NCBI GenBank assembly: GCA_025056255.1
Contig: JANWVT010000009.1
Coordinates: 1 to 64,000 of the forward strand
Length of the DNA stretch: 64,000 bases
Reading direction: 5' to 3'
Origin: Bernardetiaceae bacterium
GTDB taxonomy: Bacteria; Bacteroidota; Bacteroidia; Cytophagales; Thermoflexibacteraceae
Positions 17,652 through 26,837 of this stretch are shown here, in pieces. The position numbers were made by a program, and so were the translations under genes. The notes beneath the pieces were generated by a model, which saw nothing but the letters and a program-made list of their open reading frames with translations, was not told the DNA's origin and did not search any database. The stretch's first letter is position 1, and every line of letters starts with the position of its first letter.

Positions 17652-18010
17652 TTGCGTTTTGATTTAAATCCGTACACACAATGGCGGCAACCGCTTTGGC
17701 AGCAATAGCCGCGCTGAAAATGATACAGTTCGGTGAATACCCAATAGCTACCCTCTTTGTAGTAGTGCACGCTTTCTATCAAAGGGATGCCGCGTGTAGG
17801 CTTAGGATATCGTGAGGCTTGGCGGCTCAGGTTTTCCAAATAGGCAAGACAGTTTTTGCACAGGCAATCGTTCCAATGCGAGGCTTCCAACATTTTTCTG
17901 ACAGTTTCAGAAACCGCCACTTCGCTGCACTGGCAATTGGCTACATCACCGGGTTTGCACTCAAATAAAGTGCTGCATCGGGGGCAATATTTGGGTTCGT
18001 GGGTCGCCAT
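17648..18010 (-). CDS. Cysteine-rich CWC plus DUF5522 protein
   Basis: 120 residues with eleven or so cysteines and no signal peptide. The N-terminal half has YCPRCSTLFECKPGD and CQCSEV, then CLCKNCLAYL, as in the 'cysteine-rich CWC' family. The C-terminal part, YWVFTELYHFQRGYCCQSG with CRHCVYGF, matches DUF5522. These two are often separate small proteins, so this looks like a fusion. Spaced CxxC pairs suggest zinc or another metal; the function of both families is unknown. It starts 29 bases after the B12 receptor gene and overlaps the thioesterase start by 4 bases. Confidence 0.8.
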   Translation of the reverse strand: MATHEPKYCPRCSTLFECKPGDVANCQCSEVAVSETVRKMLEASHWNDCLCKNCLAYLENLSRQASRYPKPTRGIPLIESVHYYKEGSYWVFTELYHFQRGYCCQSGCRHCVYGFKSKRK

Positions 18011-18039
18011 GGCGATTGGGGATTTCGGATTTGCAATCG

Positions 18040-19932
18040 TTAATTATCAATTGTTACACTGATGCCTGCCTGAAAATGTCTGCCGGGCATAGCGCGCAGT
18101 TGGAAGTTCTGATAGTCGGCATTAAGCAGGTTGTTAATGCGCAGCAGCACCTGCCCCTGTACTTTTTTCAGCTGCAAGTCTTTGGAAACCATCAGGTTAC
18201 AAAGCCAAAAAGGTTTGAGCGAGGTCTCATTGTCTGCCGTTGGGTAGCGCGTGCCGGTGTAGTTGGCATCGGTTTGCAGCAGCCAGCCTTTCCATACAAT
18301 CGCCGATGAAGCCTGTGCGCGATGCAGCGGCGTATAGGGCAACTGCTTGCCCACTGAGCGGTCGTTGTCGTTAAGCGGCTGCAAGTTCAGCGATTGGTTG
18401 AGCGCATAGTGCCCGCGAAGTTCCCAATAGCCGCCTGTGATAAGGCGACGATATAATCCACTGATTTCTACACCTGTTACACGCACTTCCCGCGCATTTT
18501 CGGGCGACCAGAAACTGCCGCGCGGCAGCCATAAAATCCAGTCTTGCACCCACATGCGGAACAGCGTCGTATGGAATTGCAAGAAATTTCCTTGCTTGCG
18601 GTGTTCCCAACCCAGCGAAGTTTCGGCATTGTAGCTGTGTTCGGGGCGAATATCGGGGTTGCCACCGGGCTGCCAGAATCGGTCGTTCAGGGTAGGCACG
18701 CGGTAGCCCTTAGAAGCCTGCACTTTCCACGTAAGCATTTGATTAGCAGCTATCTTGTGCTGCCATTGGCTGCCTAAGGCGGGCGCAATTGGTGCGCTGA
18801 AACGGGGGACAAGCGTTTGCCGGACAGTTGCCGAAAGCAGCCAATTCGGGCGGACTTGCAGGCGCGACAGGACAAACCAATCGGCACGTTGTTCGGTAAC
18901 AGTGTTGCCGTAGGCGCGTACTTGTGCAGAAGTATGCTGCACATTGCCACCAATTTCAGTAGTCAATCGGCTGTTCCAGCTTTGTTCGTGCCGAGCCTGT
19001 GCCAGATAGCGCCACGTAGCCGAACGACTGCCGTTGAAAATAATTTCATCAAAAATAAATGCCGTTTTGGCGCGGAAAACGCCTATTTTGCCCGTGAGTT
19101 GCTCATAATCAGCTACAAGGCGCAGGTTTTCGTCGCGTTGCTCATCGCGGACTTCTTGTGCCGCCATAGTGGGCTGCACCTGCCGAAAATGGTTGTGATA
19201 CCAAGTTTTGAGCGACAGTTGCCGCTTGTTGTCTGGTCGGAAGTAGATTTCAGGCGTAAATCCCCAATAGTGCACGGCGGCGTTTTGTTGGCGCTCAATA
19301 GGTGCGCCCGCTTTGGCAATGTTGCGAAAAGGGAAATCATTTTGTTGCTGCAAGCGGTACAAGCCCGTTTGCACCTGCCATTTTTCGTTGCCACCACTTG
19401 CCTGCAAGCGCGTGAAATAACGCCCAAAACTGCCGAACTCCTGCTGCAAATTTGCACGTAAACCATTGTGCCATTCGGCATCAGTGCGCATATGTACTGT
19501 ACCGCCGAGCGCATCGCTGCCATAGAGCGATGAGCCGCTGCCCGGCTGTACCACCACTCGGCAGCCCGTAGCCATTGGCACCGTATTGAAGTCAATTTGT
19601 CCCAACGTAGGCAGATTCAGGTTGATGCCGTTCCAGAGCAACGCCGTTTGCGAAGGTCCTGTGCCACGCATAGAAACGGTTGCCAACATACCGCCGCCGT
19701 ATTCGCGCATATAAACCGCTGACTGCCGCATGAGCAAATCGCTGAGGGAGGCACTTGCCAACCGCGACAAAACCGCGCTATCGGGCTGCCAGACAGCAGC
19801 ACCAACGGCAAACTTACTTTCCGGAATGCCGCGCACCGTTACCTCACGCAGCGTACGCACCGAATCGGGCTGTTGCGCCTGTAAGGTATAGGTACAAGCC
19901 AACAGGATTGCCGACAAAGCAACCTTTTTCAT
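18040..19932 (-). CDS. btuB: TonB-dependent receptor, BtuB-like (cobalamin)
   Basis: 630 residues: signal peptide (MKKVALSAILLACTYTLQAQ), TonB box-like start (LREVTVRGIPE), plug domain (~25-160; MRGTGPSQTALLWNG, GSGSSLYGSDALGGTV) and a 22-strand type barrel ending FQAGISVTIDN. It transports a large substrate across the outer membrane using TonB energy. The cobalamin assignment rests on context: a cobalamin riboswitch lies about 125 bases upstream on the same strand and a BtuG-like propeller lies downstream. The ATG at 19932 starts the signal peptide; an ATG five codons upstream adds MQCFF only. Locally GC-rich compared with much of the window. Confidence 0.88.
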   Translation of the reverse strand: MKKVALSAILLACTYTLQAQQPDSVRTLREVTVRGIPESKFAVGAAVWQPDSAVLSRLASASLSDLLMRQSAVYMREYGGGMLATVSMRGTGPSQTALLWNGINLNLPTLGQIDFNTVPMATGCRVVVQPGSGSSLYGSDALGGTVHMRTDAEWHNGLRANLQQEFGSFGRYFTRLQASGGNEKWQVQTGLYRLQQQNDFPFRNIAKAGAPIERQQNAAVHYWGFTPEIYFRPDNKRQLSLKTWYHNHFRQVQPTMAAQEVRDEQRDENLRLVADYEQLTGKIGVFRAKTAFIFDEIIFNGSRSATWRYLAQARHEQSWNSRLTTEIGGNVQHTSAQVRAYGNTVTEQRADWFVLSRLQVRPNWLLSATVRQTLVPRFSAPIAPALGSQWQHKIAANQMLTWKVQASKGYRVPTLNDRFWQPGGNPDIRPEHSYNAETSLGWEHRKQGNFLQFHTTLFRMWVQDWILWLPRGSFWSPENAREVRVTGVEISGLYRRLITGGYWELRGHYALNQSLNLQPLNDNDRSVGKQLPYTPLHRAQASSAIVWKGWLLQTDANYTGTRYPTADNETSLKPFWLCNLMVSKDLQLKKVQGQVLLRINNLLNADYQNFQLRAMPGRHFQAGISVTIDN

Positions 19933-20008
19933 AAAAAAACATTGCATTCAGGTTTGAATTTTTGACAATTCAACCCAAAGCCATACAGCAAAAAACAGTC
20001 GGACTTTG

Positions 20009-20020
20009 CGGAAATTTCCG
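20009..20020. promoter_or_regulatory. Perfect palindrome in the riboswitch-receptor leader
   Basis: CGGAAATTTCCG is a 12-base perfect palindrome between the riboswitch core and the receptor start codon. It may be part of the riboswitch expression platform or an operator; which one cannot be decided from sequence. Confidence 0.3.
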
Positions 20021-20056
20021 AAGCATCCTCAGCTTTTCACCCGAAAGCCTTGAATC

Positions 20057-20248
20057 GTGCGATGTGGGCAGGTCTCCTGGCTTGCTCACCGCTAATCGCC
20101 TTCCCAAAACCCGCAGGTTTCAGTGGCATGAGGGTTGATTAGCAGCTTGGTAAATGAGCTTACAGTTGCGGGGACAGCTCCGGACTCACACCGGATTCCC
20201 TTTTAAGCCGTGCAACAGCCTGTATTGCACAGCACCCTAACATCGGTG
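20057..20248 (-). promoter_or_regulatory. Cobalamin (AdoCbl-type) riboswitch
   Basis: On the minus strand the conserved core is present in order: GGGAATCCGGTGTGAGTCCG, then the P6-side GGAGCTGTCCCCGCAACTG, then GCCACTG, then the B12-box region AAGCCAGGAGACCTGCC. GATGT near the 5' side can pair with ACATC at the 3' side to close P1. The element ends about 125 bases before the BtuB-like receptor start. By family knowledge, ligand binding represses downstream expression, so the whole run down to the amidase may be B12-repressed. Confidence 0.95.
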
Positions 20249-20365
20249 CAAATGTAGCGAAACTGAGAAGAAAAAAGAAAAACTTCTGGCAAGTTCAGAT
20301 TTTACGGACTAATTTGGCTCTCCGTTCGTTAAATAAAAAACACACTCTCTTAGATAAAATAAGCA

Positions 20366-21607
20366 ATGGCTACTAACATCACTTGTTCATTTTGCGGCGC
20401 AGGAAAAACACAGGTTTCTCTGATGGTTTCGGGTATTGATGCCCACATTTGCGATACCTGTATTGTGCAGGCATACGACTTATGGCAGCAAGAAATGCAG
20501 CCGCGTAAGAAGAGCCGCTTTCATTTGCAATTGGCAAAGCCCACCGAGATAAAACGTTTCCTCGACCAGTACATCATTGGGCAGGAAAAAGCTAAAAAAA
20601 TAATTTCCGTAGCTGTTTACAATCACTACAAACGCCTGCTACAAAAACCAAAAGATGATGAAGTAACCATTGAAAAATCTAACGTGTTATTGGTTGGCGA
20701 AACAGGAACAGGCAAAACGCTGATTGCCAGAACGTTAGCAAAGTTTCTACAAGTACCCTTTGCCATTGCCGATGCCACCTCTGTAACCGAGGCAGGCTAC
20801 GTAGGCGAAGATGTAGAAACTATTTTAACTCGGCTGTTGCAGGCTGCCAACTACGATGTGGAAGCAGCAGAACGAGGCATAGTCTACATAGATGAAATTG
20901 ACAAAATTGCTCGCAAAGGCGACAATCCGTCTATTACGCGCGATGTAAGCGGCGAAGGTGTGCAGCAGGCATTGCTCAAAATACTGGAAGGAACGATTGT
21001 AAACGTACCTCCGCAGGGTGGCAGAAAACATCCCGACGCTAAGATGGTTCAAATCAATACAGAAAATATTCTGTTCATTTGCGGTGGTGCCTTTGAGGGA
21101 ATTGAGAGAAAAATTGCCAACCGTTTGGAAACTCGCCCTATTGGCTTTGGCAGCCAATCTTACGGGGCAAAAACAGCACAGGCAAACCAAGACTTACTCG
21201 AACATCTGACCTCGCAAGACCTGCGTAGCTTTGGACTCATTCCCGAATTGATTGGTAGGCTCCCTATTGTGGCTACCTTGCAGCCTTTGGATGCCGCTGC
21301 TTTGCGCCGCATTCTGACCGAACCCAAAAATGCCATCACCAAGCAGTACAAGAAATTGTTTGAGATGGAAAAAATCAAACTGCACTTCACCGACGAGGCA
21401 CTGGATGTAATTGTAGAGCGTGCCAATGCACTTAAATTGGGTGCACGCGGACTTCGTGCCATTTGTGAGTCGATGATGCTGGAAGCTATGTATGAGTTGC
21501 CTTCTTCGGGCATCAAAGAGTTTGTAGTAGATGGTGAATATGCCCGCCGACAGATAGAGAAAGTATATTCCTTGCATGGCAAAGATACGCAAGCCAAGGC
21601 GGCATAA
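20366..21607 (+). CDS. clpX: ATP-dependent Clp protease ATP-binding subunit ClpX
   Basis: 413 residues, typical ClpX length. The N-terminal zinc-binding domain has CSFC (7-10) and CDTC (29-32). The AAA+ core shows Walker A GETGTGKT (111-118), pore loop GYVG (144-147), Walker B YIDEIDK (~174-180) and the IGF loop (RPIGFGSQ) that docks ClpP. The protein unfolds tagged substrates and feeds them to ClpP in the cytosol. clpP is not adjacent but lies at 50515-51195 on the other strand. The ATG at 20366 fits the usual N-terminus. A strong hairpin follows the stop. Confidence 0.98.
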   Translation: MATNITCSFCGAGKTQVSLMVSGIDAHICDTCIVQAYDLWQQEMQPRKKSRFHLQLAKPTEIKRFLDQYIIGQEKAKKIISVAVYNHYKRLLQKPKDDEVTIEKSNVLLVGETGTGKTLIARTLAKFLQVPFAIADATSVTEAGYVGEDVETILTRLLQAANYDVEAAERGIVYIDEIDKIARKGDNPSITRDVSGEGVQQALLKILEGTIVNVPPQGGRKHPDAKMVQINTENILFICGGAFEGIERKIANRLETRPIGFGSQSYGAKTAQANQDLLEHLTSQDLRSFGLIPELIGRLPIVATLQPLDAAALRRILTEPKNAITKQYKKLFEMEKIKLHFTDEALDVIVERANALKLGARGLRAICESMMLEAMYELPSSGIKEFVVDGEYARRQIEKVYSLHGKDTQAKAA

Positions 21608-21612
21608 ACTTT

Positions 21613-21644
21613 AAACCCGACAAAAATGTGCATTTGTCGGGTTT
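21613..21644. terminator. Bidirectional terminator after clpX
   Basis: A perfect 12-base stem AAACCCGACAAA/TTTGTCGGGTTT with an 8-base loop lies between the convergent ends of clpX and the sugar permease gene. The A and T ends serve both strands. The same CCCGACA stem core recurs in the hairpin at 50389. Confidence 0.85.
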
Positions 21645-21654
21645 GTGCAATGAA

Positions 21655-22905
21655 TCAACTGAGCTGAGGTATTGGACGCTTTACGTTGACTGCTCCGTAC
21701 CAAGCCACTACCAAGAAGCAGAACAGCGGCACAACATAGGCAATGTGAATACTCCCTGTTTGGTCGGAAACCATTCCCTGAGCAGCTGTTAGTACTGCTC
21801 CACCTAAAATTGCCATAATTAACCCCGATGCGCCTATTTTAGTGTCATCGCCCAAACCTTCTAATGCAATGCCATAGATAGTAGGAAACATAAGCGACAT
21901 GCTGCCTGAAATACCTACTAAACACCAAACAGCTGCTTGCCCTTTCAAAAATATTACTCCACAGGTGAGCGCCATTGCCAAAATTGCCATGTAAGTTAGC
22001 AAGCGTGCTGGCGTGATGAATCGCATCAGAAAAGTGCACACAAATCGCGAAATCATGAACATCACCAAAGAATAGACATAATAGTTGGAAGCCTCCTGTT
22101 CATTTACTTGCAACTCTTGCATCACGTAGCGAATAGTGAACGACCACACGCCAATTTGGGCGCCTACATAGAAAAATTGTGCCACTACTCCCCAAAAATA
22201 GCGCGGACGCTGCAACAACCGACGAAAAGTAGCTCCCAGTTGCAACTCGCCGCCTTCGTCGGAAGCAGCAGGCATAGGTGTTATCCCGATGGCTATCAGC
22301 AAAAACAGCAAGAAAACTGCCACCCCCACATATGGACCCATTACAGCGGCAAGTTCCTCAGACTGAATAGCAGCCAGTTGTTCGGCAGACATGGCAGCGC
22401 GTTCTGCTTCTGTGGCTTGGTTCAACTCCGAAAGAATAAAAAACTTGCTCAGCAACACACCGATAATAGACCCAATAGGGTTGAAAGATTGTGCAAAATT
22501 GAGGCGTTGCGTACCTGTTTCGGGTAGCCCCATGGCAATTACAAACGGATTAGCAGAGGTTTCTAAAATAGAAAGTCCACCTGCTAAGATAAACAGGGCT
22601 ATTAAAAAGTGGCTGTATTGTTGGGTTAGGCTTGCTGGATAGAACAGCAGCGCCCCTGCAATAAATAGTCCCAGACCTACCATTACGCCAAACTTGTAAG
22701 TAAACTTTTTAATGAGCAGGGCGGCGGGCAAAGCCAAACAAAAATAAGAGCCATAAAAAGCAATCTGAATCCATGAGGTTTGGAAGTCGGTCATGCTCAT
22801 AATTTTTTTAAAGGCAGCCAACAGCGTATCGGTCATATTGTTGGCAAGCCCCCACATAAAAAACAGGCTAGTGATGAGGGCAAAAGGCAGCGCAGATGTT
22901 TTCAT
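21655..22905 (-). CDS. MFS sugar permease, FucP/FHS family
   Basis: 416 residues with 12 predicted membrane segments. The N-terminus (SALPFALITSLFFMWGLANNM) and SANPFVIAMGLPETGTQRLN are characteristic of the fucose/glucose-galactose:proton symporter family. Substrate within the family (fucose, glucose, galactose, N-acetylglucosamine) is not decidable. A hydrophilic insert near residues 160-190 (NQATEAERAAMSAEQLAAIQ) resembles those seen in Bacteroidota FucP-like proteins. The ATG at 22905 is preferred over an upstream start at 22935. It stands alone, convergent with clpX, with no sugar catabolic gene adjacent. Confidence 0.88.
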   Translation of the reverse strand: MKTSALPFALITSLFFMWGLANNMTDTLLAAFKKIMSMTDFQTSWIQIAFYGSYFCLALPAALLIKKFTYKFGVMVGLGLFIAGALLFYPASLTQQYSHFLIALFILAGGLSILETSANPFVIAMGLPETGTQRLNFAQSFNPIGSIIGVLLSKFFILSELNQATEAERAAMSAEQLAAIQSEELAAVMGPYVGVAVFLLFLLIAIGITPMPAASDEGGELQLGATFRRLLQRPRYFWGVVAQFFYVGAQIGVWSFTIRYVMQELQVNEQEASNYYVYSLVMFMISRFVCTFLMRFITPARLLTYMAILAMALTCGVIFLKGQAAVWCLVGISGSMSLMFPTIYGIALEGLGDDTKIGASGLIMAILGGAVLTAAQGMVSDQTGSIHIAYVVPLFCFLVVAWYGAVNVKRPIPQLS

Positions 22906-23009
22906 TTTCAAACAAAAGGGATACAAACAGTACACAAAATTAGTTACCGCATCAAAAGAGTAGTAAAGCGCTGCGGTATAATCACTACGGCAACTGTTTT
23001 GCGAAGCTG

Positions 23010-25979
23010 CTACAATTGTACCCCTATCACCAAAATATCGTCTAACTGCGGATAGGTACCCATCCAGTCGTCTAAATAGTTGGCTAACAAGGTTTTCTGT
23101 GTTTCAGCGGGTTGTTGGTGAATATTGAACAAAAGTTGCTTGAATCTACGGGCAGTTAGCTTAGTATTGCCCTCGCCGCCAAATTGGTCTTTGTATCCAT
23201 CGGTGAAAAGATAGAACGAGGTAGGTAGTTCTACAGCAATGCGATGACAAGTAAACAAACGGTTTTTTTCACGCTGCAAGCCACCAATGGGTACATTGTT
23301 GCCTTTTATTTCTAATAATTGATTTTGCTGGCAGTAAACGAGCGAAGTTTTAGCTCCGGCAAAAGATAGTCTTTTAGCTTTAGTATCAATTACGCAGAGG
23401 GCAACATCCATGCTGTCCCGATTTTGGGTAACTTCTTGCTTCAATGCTTGCCGAATGCGGCAGTGCATCAAGTTCAAAATTTGGTCGGGTTCAGTAATGC
23501 CTTTTTGGTTGACAATCTCGTTGAGAATGTCAATACCAATCATGCTCATGAATGCCCCGGGAACGCCATGTCCTGTGCAATCTACTGCTGCAAGTAGTAT
23601 CTTATTGTCCTTTTCTTGTAACCAGTAAAAGTCGCCGCTAACAATATCGCGTGGGCGAAAAAACACAAAGGAATCGGGCAAACAACGATTAATTTCTGCC
23701 AAATCGGGCAACATGGCATTTTGGATGCGACTGGCGTAGTTCAAACTGGCTGTGATTTTTTCATTGCTTTTCTGGATACTTTCGCGCTGTCGTGCAATTT
23801 CACTGAAAGCGTTAGCATTTTCCAGTGCAATGGCTACGTAAATGGCAAGGCTGCGCAGTAGGTTGAGGTCGTAGTCGTTATAGGCATAGGGTTGAAAACT
23901 TTGCACAGTCAAAATGCCCACCATGCCATTTTTGGTTCGCAGCGGAATGTAAACCAACGACTGTGGGAGCACCTCTTTTTCAAGGAGGTCTATCATTGGG
24001 TAGTGTGCAGCTTCCTCTCGTAAAGAGTAGATAATGATTTCTTGTTCGGTCCTAACAGCATGTACAGCAAGGCTTTGGTGATTGTCTAACGAGTAGCTGA
24101 AGGGTGGCAGTGGCTCATTATTTTCTATTACATTAACAAACTCCAACAAGTTGGCTTCGCTGCGCAAAATGCCGATGCCAAACGTATCGGCATCCATGAG
24201 CTCATTAACGCGCTGATATACTTGTGCAGCAATTTTATCTACATCTAAATAGCTGCTAATGGTTTTGCCAATTTCGCTCAGGCGCTGTACGTCTGCAAAG
24301 GCTTCTTCCAACTCTTTCTTTTGGCGTTCTATTTCTTCCTTTTGTGCCAATACTTCGGCAGTGCGTTCTTGTATGGTGTCTTCCATACTTTCGTAGAGCA
24401 GGGCGTTGTCTAAGGCAATGGTGGTATACACTGCCATATTGCGAACAATGCTCAGCTGTACTTCGTTGAGAGCTTCAGGCTGTGGGCTTTGTATCACAAT
24501 GGCACCTAAGGGTTTTTCTTTGGCGTTCATGAATAAGCCCACTACTGTTTGGGGCTTCTCTTCGGGGAAGAAAGGAACAAGGCAATCGGTGTTTTCAGTT
24601 TGCCAGTGGCTGCTAATAATTTTTTTCTGTTTTTGTAACACAGCAACAGCTATGTGATTGGCATCGGCATCTATGTCGAGCAAAATGCTATCTATCCATT
24701 CTCCATTGTGGAAACCTCTGCACACCAATCGATTGTAGCGGTCTGTAATACATACCATTAGTAAGGGCAGTGGCATTTCGGTCAGTAATTCTTCGTACAG
24801 CACCTGTATGAGCGTTTCAACATCTAACACGGCACTAAGGCGCTGTCCCATTTTTCGAACGGTAATCAGCCGAGTGTTAGAGGCTTGCAATTCTTCTTTC
24901 TGCCGTTCTACCTCGTCGGTTCGCCGATAGAACATTTGCAGCAGATAAGCAAAATTTTTGGACAGAGTTCCTATTTCATCGTTGGTATTAACCTGAAAAA
25001 TTTGCTTACGGCGGTCGAAATTACTATCTACTACCACTCGGATAGAGTCAGAAAGGGCACGCAGCGGTCGGCTAATGCTTTGCATCAACAAATAACCAAG
25101 CGATAACATTAGCGCCAATAAAAGTAGGAAGAGAATAAGTTGCGTAATGCGCAAGTTTCTGCTCATATCCTCTGCTTTTTCTTCTATGGTGCGGTCTATT
25201 TGTGAAATTTTCTCCTCAATGCGAGCCGAGGTGAGCATCAAATCATTTTGCAAGCCGCTTTGCCCGGGTGCGCCAATAATAGCTTGTGTTTCAATAAGTT
25301 TGTCGAGGCTGTTGCGATATTGTTCCAGAGAACTGACCACAAACTCTCTACCCACGGGCTCGCGAATGACCTGCATGGTATTGAGCAAAAGCGAGTCAAT
25401 CAACACCTTAATGCGCCCTACATAAGCAGGATTTTTCTGCATCAAGAAATCTTTTTCCAGCTTTCGGATGTTGGCAATGGTTAGTTCGTTGAGCAAGTAG
25501 CCCGAGTTAGCAACGCGGCTAATGGCAGCTTGCACTTCGCCTTCTAAGCCGAAATTTTTAAAGCCGCGCTTTCTTTGCATGTTGACCAAGCTGTCGAACA
25601 GCGTGCGGAACAAATCTATTTCTGCTGCCACGCTATCTAACTTGCTATCCAAATCAGCATCTTGCAACATAGGATGCTGTTGCAGGTTAGCTAAGCTTTG
25701 CTTGATGTTGTCTAACAGCAAACTATGCTGACTAACTAACTCGCTTTTTCCTGTTTCATAAAAATCGGGGTTGATGGTTTCGATGATGTAGAAGTCTTTT
25801 TCCAGCTTTGCTGCTCGCTCTACCTGCAAGTTAATCTGCCGCAATACATCGGTCAGTTGGCGCACTTTGCGCTGTCTGGTATCAAACCAAAACATTACCA
25901 GTAGCATAAGCAAGGTAATAGAGGCAAAAATGCCCAGCGAGAGCCATAATCTGAAACGAATGGTAGTGCGCAAAAGCAT
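23010..25979 (-). CDS. Membrane HAMP-GAF-GAF-PP2C (SpoIIE-type) phosphatase
   Basis: 989 residues: first membrane helix (~10-30), an extracytoplasmic helical sensor region (~35-280), second helix (~280-305), HAMP (~305-355), coiled coil, two GAF-like domains (~380-540 and ~590-740), a further coiled coil and a C-terminal PP2C/SpoIIE phosphatase domain (~775-989). The metal-binding signatures SGDFYWL, DCTGHGVPGAFMSM and FLFTDGYKDQFGG-like (YLFTDGYKDQFGG) are intact. Such proteins dephosphorylate serine/threonine on partner proteins such as anti-sigma antagonists, here gated by periplasmic and GAF input. It starts 12 bases after the PstS-like gene, so the two form an operon. No anti-sigma partner is nearby. 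Confidence 0.92.
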   Translation of the reverse strand: MLLRTTIRFRLWLSLGIFASITLLMLLVMFWFDTRQRKVRQLTDVLRQINLQVERAAKLEKDFYIIETINPDFYETGKSELVSQHSLLLDNIKQSLANLQQHPMLQDADLDSKLDSVAAEIDLFRTLFDSLVNMQRKRGFKNFGLEGEVQAAISRVANSGYLLNELTIANIRKLEKDFLMQKNPAYVGRIKVLIDSLLLNTMQVIREPVGREFVVSSLEQYRNSLDKLIETQAIIGAPGQSGLQNDLMLTSARIEEKISQIDRTIEEKAEDMSRNLRITQLILFLLLLALMLSLGYLLMQSISRPLRALSDSIRVVVDSNFDRRKQIFQVNTNDEIGTLSKNFAYLLQMFYRRTDEVERQKEELQASNTRLITVRKMGQRLSAVLDVETLIQVLYEELLTEMPLPLLMVCITDRYNRLVCRGFHNGEWIDSILLDIDADANHIAVAVLQKQKKIISSHWQTENTDCLVPFFPEEKPQTVVGLFMNAKEKPLGAIVIQSPQPEALNEVQLSIVRNMAVYTTIALDNALLYESMEDTIQERTAEVLAQKEEIERQKKELEEAFADVQRLSEIGKTISSYLDVDKIAAQVYQRVNELMDADTFGIGILRSEANLLEFVNVIENNEPLPPFSYSLDNHQSLAVHAVRTEQEIIIYSLREEAAHYPMIDLLEKEVLPQSLVYIPLRTKNGMVGILTVQSFQPYAYNDYDLNLLRSLAIYVAIALENANAFSEIARQRESIQKSNEKITASLNYASRIQNAMLPDLAEINRCLPDSFVFFRPRDIVSGDFYWLQEKDNKILLAAVDCTGHGVPGAFMSMIGIDILNEIVNQKGITEPDQILNLMHCRIRQALKQEVTQNRDSMDVALCVIDTKAKRLSFAGAKTSLVYCQQNQLLEIKGNNVPIGGLQREKNRLFTCHRIAVELPTSFYLFTDGYKDQFGGEGNTKLTARRFKQLLFNIHQQPAETQKTLLANYLDDWMGTYPQLDDILVIGVQL

Positions 25980-25991
25980 AAGTAGAGGTTA

Positions 25992-26837
25992 TTATTTTCC
26001 GTTACCGGCAGGAATAAACCCTTTGTGAACCACCGCTTTCTGTCCTAATGGAGAAAGGGCAAAATCGATAAAAGGTTTTACTTTACTAAGTTGCTTTTTG
26101 GGATAGAACAAGTAGAGTGGACGCACCAATGGATAGGTTTTATTGAGCGCCGTTTTGAAAGAAGGCACTACAAAGTTGCTATTATTAGCCGCTATTGCCA
26201 ATGGTTTAACAATTTCTTCCAAGTAACCAATCCCTACAAAACCAATAGCATTAAGGTCTTGGCTTACTGTTTGAATCACCGCGGAGGTTCCTACACAAAC
26301 TTTTGCATTGGTGGGAAAAGGTTTTTTGTGAATAATGACGTCTTTCACAAACTCGTTAGTACCTGAGGTAGCCTCGCGAATAACTACTTGAATAGGGCGA
26401 TTGTCGCCTCCTACTTGCTTCCAATTAGTGATACTGCCGTTGAAAATACCTTCGAGTTGTGATTGGGAGAGCTTAGATACTTTGTTTTCCGGATGAACAA
26501 TGAACGAGAGCGCGTCGTAAGCTACTACCACAGATACGGCATCTTGACCTGACTGAGCAAGTGCGCTTTGTTCTGTTGGTTGCAAGCTGCGCGATGCCAT
26601 TGCTACATCTGCTCTTCCTTCGCGCAGTGCTTGAATGCCAGCATTACTACCTCCGCCTTCTATTTGCACTCCCTTGCCATATAAATCCGTGATTTCGTGC
26701 ATCAGCGGGTACATAGTGTCGCTGCCTTTTACTTTAATGCTTTGAGCAAGCAATATGTTTCCTAACGCAACGTATAACCCACAGAAAATTCCTGTTAGAA
26801 TTAGATTTTTGTACTTTACTACCATAGTTGCCTGCAT
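25992..26837 (-). CDS. PstS-like phosphate-binding protein
   Basis: 281 residues with an N-terminal signal/hydrophobic segment (LILTGIFCGLYVALG) ending near LLAQS. Family features of PstS are present: IKVKGSDTMYPLMHEI near residue 35, IEGGGSNAGIQALREGRADVAMASR, and VVIREATSGTNEFV. PstS binds phosphate in the periplasm for the PstCAB importer, but no pstC, pstA, pstB or phoU is in this neighbourhood. Instead it is followed after 12 bases by a HAMP-GAF-PP2C phosphatase, suggesting a sensing role. Starts at 26837 and 26825 are both possible. The ligand could be another oxyanion. Confidence 0.88.
   Translation of the reverse strand: MQATMVVKYKNLILTGIFCGLYVALGNILLAQSIKVKGSDTMYPLMHEITDLYGKGVQIEGGGSNAGIQALREGRADVAMASRSLQPTEQSALAQSGQDAVSVVVAYDALSFIVHPENKVSKLSQSQLEGIFNGSITNWKQVGGDNRPIQVVIREATSGTNEFVKDVIIHKKPFPTNAKVCVGTSAVIQTVSQDLNAIGFVGIGYLEEIVKPLAIAANNSNFVVPSFKTALNKTYPLVRPLYLFYPKKQLSKVKPFIDFALSPLGQKAVVHKGFIPAGNGK

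Noticed and set aside
18817-19461. Long plus-strand frame opposite the BtuB-like gene
   Set aside because: It is antisense to a well-supported receptor gene in GC-rich DNA, where long antisense frames are expected.
22945-22978. TACCGC/GCGGTA pair as terminator of the PP2C phosphatase gene
   Set aside because: Only six pairs across a 22-base loop and no clear T tract; too weak to list.
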